Assembly (NCBI RefSeq): GCF_001857965.1
Contig: NZ_CP017774.1
Span: 1,860,001 to 1,924,000, forward strand
Length of the DNA stretch: 64,000 nucleotides
Direction: 5' to 3'
From: Flavobacterium commune
Lineage (GTDB): Bacteria > Bacteroidota > Bacteroidia > Flavobacteriales > Flavobacteriaceae
Shown here: one piece after another, positions 52,978 to 60,416 of the stretch
Numbering within the stretch: the stretch's first letter is position 1
Layout: each line of letters starts with the position of its first letter
Program-made: the position numbers and the translations under genes
The notes under the pieces: generated by a model
The model's input: only the letters and a program-made list of their open reading frames with translations
What the model was told of the DNA's origin: nothing
Database searches by the model: none

Positions 52978-55900
52978 ATGAAAAAACAATTACTCTATGA
53001 GTCTAAATCGTTTCTTTTTCAAAAGATGCTTTTAAGACTTACTTTTTTTGTTCTTTTGAGTTTTTTAATAACTCAAACTACGTTTGCCCAACAATGGACT
53101 ATTTTAGGGAATGAAAACCAAGTATCCTCCGTTGCTTCTACTTACACTTCTATCGCAGCTTTGAATAATGTTCCTTATGTTGTATACAGAGAAGGCACCA
53201 CTGCAAAAGTAAAAAAGAGAAACACCGCTACAGGAGTCTGGGAGCAATTTGGAAATGATATTGGTACTAATCTCACCTATACAAGGATATATGTGGACAA
53301 AGCCAATAATCTTTTTATTACTTATGTTGATGCTTCTAACGGAAATAAACTAGCTGTAAAAGTATATAACGAAAGCAGCCAAATTTGGGAGCCAATAAAT
53401 GGGGATGCAAACAATCTCTATGTTTCTACGGGTTCAGTTACCAACAATGTAGGGCAATATAGTTCAACACCACGTAGTTCATTAGCATTCGATTCAGATA
53501 ATAACCCATACATCGCTTTTGGAGATGGTGCTAATCTGACTCCTTATGTAAAGAAATTTGACGGTACTTCATGGATAACCGTAGGTTCGGCCCCAGTTAA
53601 TGCAGCAGCAAAAGCAGTAGCAGTAAGCTTGGTCATCGATGAAGCAGACACTCCTTGGTTAACGTTTTGTAGCCTTGCTACACCTACTACTTCTACCGGA
53701 ACTATGGCTCTTTACCAATACAATAGTGGTACTTGGAATTCTATTTCTCCAACTGTTACTGCGGGTATTCGTCATACCAGCATGGAGCTTAATTCTGCTG
53801 GAAACTTAGTTATTGCTTATTTTAATACTGCTGATACTAATAGAGCCACATCTATTGTTTACAACAAAACTACTGCTACTTGGAGTTCTACCACCCGAAT
53901 AGGTTCTAGAGACTCCCCAAGTTTAAGTTTAATAAAAGATGTATCAGGAAATCTTTATTGCTCTTTTATTGATAATGTTAGTAGCACCCCAACCTACTCC
54001 GCACGTGTTTTCAAACAATTAGCAGGTGCAACAGCATGGACTGAAATGAAAGATCCTACTGTAGCGCGAGGCATCGACGAACCTGTGGGTAATTTAACTA
54101 TTGCCGCAGGAAGCGAATATCCTTTTGTGGTATATACAAAAAACAATTCTAGTAGCATCAGTACACCTATTGTTAGAATGTACACACCGCCTCCGCCGCC
54201 AGCCGTATTGAGTACTCTTGCAGTAACCAATATTACCACTACTACTGCAGAAACTGGTGGGAATATTACTTCTGATGGAGGAACAGCCATCACGGAAAGA
54301 GGAATTGTTTACAATACCAGTGGAAACCCAACAACGGCGAATACTAAGGTTGTAGCTTCTAGTGCCGGTTCAGGTTCATATAATGTAACTATTCCTAATC
54401 TAAACCCGGCTACTTTGTATTATATAAGAGCATACGCTATTAACAGCACTGGTACCTCTTACGGAGACAATGTACGTTTAAATACTCTTGCATTACCTGA
54501 TGCAGTGGTGACTACACCAAAGCAAATGGAATTCCTGAATCGTGGAGTAGTTGCATTGCGTAAATCGAGCAGTCAGGTATTTATTAGCTGGCGTTTATTA
54601 GGTAATGATCCTTCTGGTATTGCCTTTAATATCTACCGTGATAATGTAAAACTCAATACAACTCCTATTACTAATTCAACAAACTTTCTGGACAATACTG
54701 CCGTTAATGGCACTTATATTGTGAAAGCAGTAAATAACAATACCGAAGGAGCAGTTTCTGCGCCAGTTTCGGTTTGGGCAAACAATCAATTATCTATTCC
54801 TTTGCAAATTCCACCAGGAGGAACTACACCTGATGGGAAAGCCTATACTTATACTGCCAATGATGCCAGTGTAGGAGATGTTGACGGTGATGGAGAATAT
54901 GAAGTCATCTTGAAATGGGAACCTACTGTTGCCAATCATAACTCAGGTGGTTATAGTGGAAACCAAATTTTTGATTGTTATAAATTGAACGGAATCAAAT
55001 TATGGCGAATCGACCTAGGGATCAACATGAATGGGGGGCCTCATTTTAATCCGTTTATGGTTTATGATTTTGATGGAGATGGCAAAGCCGAAATTATTCT
55101 AAAAACGGCCGACGGTACTATTGATGGAACAGGAACAGTGATTGGTAATGCTACTGTTGATTACCGAAATTCTTCCGGATGGGTACAACAGGGGCCAGAG
55201 TTCTTGACAGTATTCAACGGCTTAACAGGTGCTGCTATGGCTAGCACGACTTACCAACCAGCTAGAGCAAATACTTCCGATTGGGGAGACAGTTATGGTA
55301 ACCGTCAGGATCGTTTTGTTTCTGCTGTGGCTTACCTTGATGGTGCACGTCCGAGTATTGTTGTTGGACGTGGATATTATGACAAATTAGTCCGTGCAGC
55401 TTATGACTGGCGCGACGGTCAATTGACGCTTAGATGGATTTTTGACAGTAAAGACCCGAGTGATCCTGCCAATAACGCTTACTCCAGCCAAGGAAATCAC
55501 CAGATGACTGTTGGTGATGTAGACGGTGATGGTAAAGACGAAATTATTAATGGATCGAGTGCTATTAACGATAATGGTAAACGTCTATGGACTTATGGTC
55601 AAGGTCATGGGGATGCACTACACATGTCCGATATGGATCCGGATCGTCCAGGTCAGGAAATCTGGCAATGTTTGGAATCTCCGGGACAATACAGTCCGTA
55701 TGGTATTCGACTTAATGATGCTAAAACGGGAGCAATGATTTTTGGTGTACCAACAACAGGTGATGTGGGTCGTGCTTTAGCAGCAGATATTGACCCAAAT
55801 CATAGAGGTTATGAGATGTGGAGTTCTTCCGGAAATCTTTATAACGTTCAAGATGGAGAAATTGGAACAGCTAAACCTACAGGTGGTAGTCAAGCTGTCA

Positions 55901-57462
55901 ATCACTTAGTATGGTGGGATGGAGATTTAGGTCGAGAAGTGTTGGATGGTACAATTATGGACAAATGGAATCCTGTGACAAAATCACTGAATCGCTTGTT
56001 TACTATATACCAAGCAGCACCAGTTTCGTCAAACAACGATTCTAAAAAGAATCCTGCTCTTACTGCTGATATATTTGGTGATTGGAGAGAGGAAATCATC
56101 TTACGCCGTAGCGACAATACTGCGTTGATTATTTTTACTACTAATATTCCAACAGAAAACAGAATTTACACCTTGATGCATGATCCGCAATATCGTACTG
56201 CTGTAGCTTGGCAAAATTCAGGATATAACCAGCCTCCTCACCCAAGTTTTTTCCTTGGCTATGATATGGCCGAAGCACCAACTCCTAATATTGAGGTAAA
56301 ATATATTACAGCACCGGAGGTTATGAATACAACTAAAAATACACGTATTGATGGATGCGATACAATGGTAGATTATGCCGCTGAAGCTTCAGGTTTTCCA
56401 GCGCCAAGTTACACGTATACTTTTACAGGAGCAACCACAGCTTCTGGAAATGGCACAGGTTCTGGTAGCATATTCAACAAAGGAGTTACCAATGTAACCG
56501 TTACAGCCAGCAATACTTCCGGTTCGGTTAATTACAGTTTTGAAGTTACAGTAATGGATTCAATTGCTCCTGTTTTGACAACTCCGGCTGCCCAAAACCT
56601 ATGCTACAGTGAAACCTACTCTATTCCTGCTCTGATAGCGAATGACAACTGCGGAATAGCTGCTGTTACTTATAACATTACAGGAGCTACGGAAAGAAGT
56701 GGTTCTGGCACAGATGCAAGCGGAAGTTTCAATGTAGGCGAATCTACGATTACTTGGACAGTAACGGATGTTAATAATAATCAAACTATTGACACTACTA
56801 CGGTTATCGTAAATGCTCCTTTAGTTGTGAGTATTCCTGATGTATATGCAATGAACCCAAGCATCGACTTGGTTAACACACTATACCTTGGCTATGGACC
56901 AACTTTTCTTACTTTGAATGCAATTTCCGAAGGTGGCACAGGAAATCATAGTTACTTATGGAGTACAGGTGAAACAAGTTCTTCTATCAATGTAAGTAAT
57001 GCAGGAACCTACACCCTAACTATTACAGATACTAAAGGTTGTACTAGTGAAGCATCAATAGTGATTAATGTGTTAGACGTTAGCTGTGGAAATAAAAATG
57101 ACAAAGTGATGATCTGCCATAACGGAGTCGCTCTTTGTGTTGCCTCAGCTGCTGTGCAGGCTCATCTAGATCATGGATGCAAATTAGGATCTTGTGCGGT
57201 TCAAGAGCCAACAGTTGAAGTATTAGCGTATCCTAATCCTACAGCTGGACAATTTACGGTTCAACTTAATGGTTATAAATCGTCTAAAGCAAATGTTGTG
57301 ATAATGAGTACAGTTGGGCAAGTTTTAATGCAAAAAGAAGTTAGTCTGGTAGGTGGTAAGCAAACTGTTTTATGTAATATTTCTAATCATGCAAGAGGTC
57401 TGTACCTTCTGAAAGTACTTAGTGCAGATGGAGAGAAAAATTTAAAAATAGTACTCGAATAA
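52978..57462 (+). CDS. Multidomain rhamnogalacturonan lyase (PL11) with type IX sorting domain
   Basis: The 1494-residue protein has a signal peptide (ending near TTFAQ) and a novel N-terminal region (about 40-410) of repeated strand motifs resembling a beta-propeller. A fibronectin-III-like domain (about 412-500, PATLYYIRAYAINSTGT) is followed by the PL11 catalytic eight-bladed propeller (about 510-1110), with the calcium-binding loops DVDGDGEYE, DFDGDGKAE and DVDGDGKDE. Two HYR/Ig-like domains (about 1115-1370) and a C-terminal type A sorting domain (VEVLAYPNPTAGQF onward, about 1415-1494) complete it. It cleaves the rhamnogalacturonan I backbone by beta-elimination at the cell surface or outside. 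Typical PL11 enzymes are about 600 residues. Confidence 0.9.
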   Translation: MKKQLLYESKSFLFQKMLLRLTFFVLLSFLITQTTFAQQWTILGNENQVSSVASTYTSIAALNNVPYVVYREGTTAKVKKRNTATGVWEQFGNDIGTNLTYTRIYVDKANNLFITYVDASNGNKLAVKVYNESSQIWEPINGDANNLYVSTGSVTNNVGQYSSTPRSSLAFDSDNNPYIAFGDGANLTPYVKKFDGTSWITVGSAPVNAAAKAVAVSLVIDEADTPWLTFCSLATPTTSTGTMALYQYNSGTWNSISPTVTAGIRHTSMELNSAGNLVIAYFNTADTNRATSIVYNKTTATWSSTTRIGSRDSPSLSLIKDVSGNLYCSFIDNVSSTPTYSARVFKQLAGATAWTEMKDPTVARGIDEPVGNLTIAAGSEYPFVVYTKNNSSSISTPIVRMYTPPPPPAVLSTLAVTNITTTTAETGGNITSDGGTAITERGIVYNTSGNPTTANTKVVASSAGSGSYNVTIPNLNPATLYYIRAYAINSTGTSYGDNVRLNTLALPDAVVTTPKQMEFLNRGVVALRKSSSQVFISWRLLGNDPSGIAFNIYRDNVKLNTTPITNSTNFLDNTAVNGTYIVKAVNNNTEGAVSAPVSVWANNQLSIPLQIPPGGTTPDGKAYTYTANDASVGDVDGDGEYEVILKWEPTVANHNSGGYSGNQIFDCYKLNGIKLWRIDLGINMNGGPHFNPFMVYDFDGDGKAEIILKTADGTIDGTGTVIGNATVDYRNSSGWVQQGPEFLTVFNGLTGAAMASTTYQPARANTSDWGDSYGNRQDRFVSAVAYLDGARPSIVVGRGYYDKLVRAAYDWRDGQLTLRWIFDSKDPSDPANNAYSSQGNHQMTVGDVDGDGKDEIINGSSAINDNGKRLWTYGQGHGDALHMSDMDPDRPGQEIWQCLESPGQYSPYGIRLNDAKTGAMIFGVPTTGDVGRALAADIDPNHRGYEMWSSSGNLYNVQDGEIGTAKPTGGSQAVNHLVWWDGDLGREVLDGTIMDKWNPVTKSLNRLFTIYQAAPVSSNNDSKKNPALTADIFGDWREEIILRRSDNTALIIFTTNIPTENRIYTLMHDPQYRTAVAWQNSGYNQPPHPSFFLGYDMAEAPTPNIEVKYITAPEVMNTTKNTRIDGCDTMVDYAAEASGFPAPSYTYTFTGATTASGNGTGSGSIFNKGVTNVTVTASNTSGSVNYSFEVTVMDSIAPVLTTPAAQNLCYSETYSIPALIANDNCGIAAVTYNITGATERSGSGTDASGSFNVGESTITWTVTDVNNNQTIDTTTVIVNAPLVVSIPDVYAMNPSIDLVNTLYLGYGPTFLTLNAISEGGTGNHSYLWSTGETSSSINVSNAGTYTLTITDTKGCTSEASIVINVLDVSCGNKNDKVMICHNGVALCVASAAVQAHLDHGCKLGSCAVQEPTVEVLAYPNPTAGQFTVQLNGYKSSKANVVIMSTVGQVLMQKEVSLVGGKQTVLCNISNHARGLYLLKVLSADGEKNLKIVLE

Positions 57463-57484
57463 TAATAAGTATTGTTGTTGTTAA

Positions 57485-57520
57485 AAAAAATGTCCGAGAA
57501 GTGATTTTCGGACATTTTTT
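57485..57520 (+). terminator. Terminator of the PL11 gene
   Basis: AAAATGTCCGA pairs with TCGGACATTTT (perfect 11 bp with A/T extension), 25 bases after the stop, followed by T run. Confidence 0.85.
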
Positions 57521-57567
57521 ATGCTTAAAATTTATAGTTTACTTTTGTTTTGAGATATAGTGGGATT

Positions 57568-58548
57568 TTAAACCACCATCAAGTTACAACCTCTGATATC
57601 CGAATTATCAAAACGTCCCAATACTTCGAAAGAATTATTGGGATATTTTTTTCCTAAATCTTGTGTAGCGATAAACGAACAGGAATTGATATTAGCAAGG
57701 TCAATTACGTTGATACCACCTGTTTTTCCCTGAGGAATGTAAGTCAAAGCATCTTCGGTATCGCGAATGAGAATTTGCATCCAGGAAGGACATTCGAATA
57801 CACCTTCGCCTAAAGAATAGGCTTGCGACAATAATTCGGTCATACCGTATTCAGAATGGATTGCCGAAACGCCAAAACCTTTGCATAATTGCGTGTGTAG
57901 TTCTTCGCGGATCATTTCTTTGCGTTTGCCTTTCATGCCTCCTGTTTCCATGATAATGGTATTTTGGAGTTGGAATTGCTGTTTTTCGATTAAATCGAGT
58001 AAGGCATAAGTAACTCCAATTAAGATTACATTTTGTCCTGATTGGTCTAATTCGGTTAATTTTTTAATCAAATCCTCGTGGTTGTGGAGGTAAAAACCGC
58101 TTTCGGGATGATTAGACGATTTTATCAAATCTTCGACCATATAAATTAATGAAGAACCTTCTCTTTCCAAATAGGAAGGAAGTAACGCCAAGATGACATA
58201 ATCTTCGATGTTGCCGTAAAATTCAGCAAATCCCTTTCGGTAACTTTCTTCATAAAGGCTTACATCAGTTACCGGATGTTTGCTGGTAATCATCCCTGTA
58301 GTTCCGCTACTTGTAAAAGTAGTTTGAATAGGATTACTGTTGGAAACTACATTGTGGCTTTTAAAAAACTGAATGGGAAGAAACGGAATCTGTTGTAGTG
58401 ATTTTACTTTTTGAACATCGACTTTTAGAAAATCGCAAAATTCCCGATATACTAAGTTGTTTTCATGTTGAAAACGAAACACTTTTAAGGCTGTTTTTTC
58501 AAATTGCTTTTGGCTGGAAATGGTAAATATATCGGTAGCTGTAATCAA
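57568..58548 (-). CDS. LuxE/PaaK-like acyl-protein synthetase or acyltransferase
   Basis: The 326-residue protein matches the LuxE acyl-protein synthetase family, a branch of the ANL adenylating enzymes: IPFLPIQFFKSH, the nucleotide-binding TFTSSGTTGMITSKH (about 80-95), METGGMKGKRKEMIREEL, and SAIHSEYGMTELLSQAY. It would activate a carboxylic acid with ATP. The acid is unknown; related Flavobacteriia proteins act in polysaccharide or surface-molecule acylation by inference only. A degraded copy of its 3' end lies 5 kb away after uxuA. Confidence 0.85.
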   Translation of the reverse strand: MITATDIFTISSQKQFEKTALKVFRFQHENNLVYREFCDFLKVDVQKVKSLQQIPFLPIQFFKSHNVVSNSNPIQTTFTSSGTTGMITSKHPVTDVSLYEESYRKGFAEFYGNIEDYVILALLPSYLEREGSSLIYMVEDLIKSSNHPESGFYLHNHEDLIKKLTELDQSGQNVILIGVTYALLDLIEKQQFQLQNTIIMETGGMKGKRKEMIREELHTQLCKGFGVSAIHSEYGMTELLSQAYSLGEGVFECPSWMQILIRDTEDALTYIPQGKTGGINVIDLANINSCSFIATQDLGKKYPNNSFEVLGRFDNSDIRGCNLMVV

Positions 58549-58597
58549 GAATTTTTTTTGGTAAAGGTATAAATTTATTGCTTTTTCTTTAGCATAA

Positions 58598-58631
58598 AAA
58601 AAGCTTCAAAGGTTGAATTTTGAAGCTTTTT
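58598..58631 (-). terminator. Terminator of the small sorting-domain gene
   Basis: AAAAGCTTCAAA pairs with TTTGAAGCTTTT, perfect 12 bp, located 17 bases after the stop at 58648 with T run. Confidence 0.8.
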
Positions 58632-58647
58632 ACTATTTAAGTTTAGA

Positions 58648-58986
58648 TTATCTGATAATTAATTTTCGGGTAGCCGAAGCGTTTTGTTCGTTTATTTTAA
58701 TAATGTAAACACCTGGTATTAGACCGGAAACATTCAGTTCCCTGGAGTTAAGATGGGTTTGAAGTACTTTTTTTCCCAATAAGTCAAAAATGATAATTTC
58801 TTTTTCACCATCATTTTTAGTTGTAATATTTACTCGACCGGTACTTACGGGATTAGGGTACAAATTCAAGCCCTCAATAACTGAGGGTGCGCTCAGGTTA
58901 TTTTGCTGCTTGTTATCCTGAGCAACAACGCTTAGGGAGCAGAAAAAAACCGTTAAAAGGATACTATAAAAGTAGTTTTTTTTCAT
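58648..58986 (-). CDS. Minimal secreted protein: signal peptide plus type IX sorting domain
   Basis: The 112-residue protein consists of a signal peptide (about 1-22, FYSILLTVFFCSLSVVAQ), a 15-residue linker and a complete type A C-terminal sorting domain (VIEGLNLYPNPVSTGRVNI, IIIFDLLGKKVLQ, GVYIIKIN...ATRKLIIR). There is essentially no cargo. It lies downstream of the lipoprotein and TonB receptor genes, behind a separate hairpin. It could be a small surface peptide or an exported tag. Family recognised, function unknown. Confidence 0.85.
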   Translation of the reverse strand: MKKNYFYSILLTVFFCSLSVVAQDNKQQNNLSAPSVIEGLNLYPNPVSTGRVNITTKNDGEKEIIIFDLLGKKVLQTHLNSRELNVSGLIPGVYIIKINEQNASATRKLIIR

Positions 58987-59040
58987 CAGCTTGATTTTGT
59001 GTAGTAAATATACAAAAAATCAAATAGTATGCCAAAAAAA

Positions 59041-59063
59041 AACATCCTGATTATCAGGATGTT
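59041..59063. terminator. Terminator after the beta-helix lipoprotein gene
   Basis: AACATCCTGA and TCAGGATGTT form a perfect 10-bp stem with a 3-base loop and flanking A and T runs, 28 bases past the stop. Confidence 0.85.
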
Positions 59064-59091
59064 TTTGAAAGTATTAAAGGGTGTTTACTGA

Positions 59092-60255
59092 TTAGTTAAC
59101 TAAATTAACACCATCAACAGTTGCCCAAGTTCCAGTTGTTAAAGAAGCTCCAGTAGCGGAAGAGTTTGTAGTAAATTGTCCTGCTGGGAAAATAGGGTTT
59201 ATAGCACCAGCTCCAGCATATTGAGTAGTACTAACATCATTAATTTTTATGTTAGTTAATTTAATTTTACTTCCAGTTACTTGATTTGTGTTTGTAGTTA
59301 CATCTTGAATTCTTACAGCAGCTGCTCCGGTTGTTGTGTATCCAGAGATTACTACGTTTGAAAATTCTCCATTTCCTTCTTTTTTGAACTGGATTGCATC
59401 ATATTCTGCTGCAGATGAACCTCCTTCTGTTTGTGTTCCGGCTGTTCTTTTTAATGTAATATTAGCTATAACTGGCCAGTAAGTATTGTTGTTGTTAGAA
59501 GCTTCAATTTCCATTCCGAAATTTCCTGTACCTACTTGAATTGCTAACCAGTTAGAGTTGTTTTGTCCTCTCCATCCGTCTTGCCAGTCAAAAGAGTCGT
59601 CAAAGTTTCCGTAAGAAATCAAGTTTGTAGCACTTACTGTACCACCATAAAATTCATATCCATCATCAGCTCCTTTGTAAGCAACTAAATGGTCTAATGT
59701 AGTTCCTGATCCTACAGAGTAGAATGAAAACGCATTCATTTCACTTGTTCCGTCAGTAATTTTTTTACCGGCATATTCTACTCTAACGTATCTTAATGTT
59801 CCACCGTTATGAGCAGCATTTGTACCTCCATAAGTGTAGTTTAATCCGTCTTCTGATGTTTTTGAAGCCGTATCACCAGCACCTCTAATTGGAGCATCAC
59901 CATACATGATAATTCCACCCCATGAACCGGCAATTTTTGATTGCTCAGTTAAAACGATAGGTTGATTAGCAGTTCCGTTCATGATTAATTTTCCACCATT
60001 TTTAACTACTAGTGCATCAACACCATCAGCAGCATTTGCTGTAACTGTTGAACCAGCATCAAAAGTAACAGTAACTCCGCTTTCAATAGTTACAATACCT
60101 TTAATAGTATAGTTTCCATATGCAATAGTTCTGTTTGTTGTAATAGCTCCGGTTAATTCTCCTTCTACAGGTTGAATAGTTCCTTCGTCGTCATTAGTTG
60201 AACAACTTGTGAATAAAGCTGCTAAGATTGATAAGCTTAATGCTAATTTTTTCAT
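59092..60255 (-). CDS. Surface lipoprotein with parallel beta-helix
   Basis: The 387-residue protein starts with a lipoprotein signal (AALFTSC, Cys18). The Cys is followed by STNDDEG, an acidic stretch like the export signals that place Bacteroidota lipoproteins on the cell surface. The mature part shows repeating short strands with Gly/Asn turns (GGKLIMNGTANQPIVL, SWGGIIMYGDAPI, GGTLRYVRVEYAG) and a right-handed beta-helix pattern. It lies directly downstream of the TonB receptor gene across a terminator-like hairpin (161 bases). It is a likely partner capturing the substrate, comparable to SusD but not homologous. Confidence 0.82.
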   Translation of the reverse strand: MKKLALSLSILAALFTSCSTNDDEGTIQPVEGELTGAITTNRTIAYGNYTIKGIVTIESGVTVTFDAGSTVTANAADGVDALVVKNGGKLIMNGTANQPIVLTEQSKIAGSWGGIIMYGDAPIRGAGDTASKTSEDGLNYTYGGTNAAHNGGTLRYVRVEYAGKKITDGTSEMNAFSFYSVGSGTTLDHLVAYKGADDGYEFYGGTVSATNLISYGNFDDSFDWQDGWRGQNNSNWLAIQVGTGNFGMEIEASNNNNTYWPVIANITLKRTAGTQTEGGSSAAEYDAIQFKKEGNGEFSNVVISGYTTTGAAAVRIQDVTTNTNQVTGSKIKLTNIKINDVSTTQYAGAGAINPIFPAGQFTTNSSATGASLTTGTWATVDGVNLVN

Positions 60256-60386
60256 GATTGAATTGTTTTAATATTTTTTTACAAATGTATATTGGTAAGG
60301 AATTTTAGGTGTTTTCTAAAGTTTATGAAACAGTTATCATATTTGGATTAATTGTAATCTTAATGTTGCTTTAGTGTAAACAAAAA

Positions 60387-60404
60387 ACCATCCTTTCGGA
60401 TGGT
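60387..60404 (-). terminator. Terminator of the TonB receptor gene
   Basis: ACCATCC and GGATGGT form a 7-bp stem. On the minus strand it has a GAAA tetraloop and is followed by TTTTTTG. Confidence 0.75.
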
Positions 60405-60416
60405 AAGTTGTTAGTG

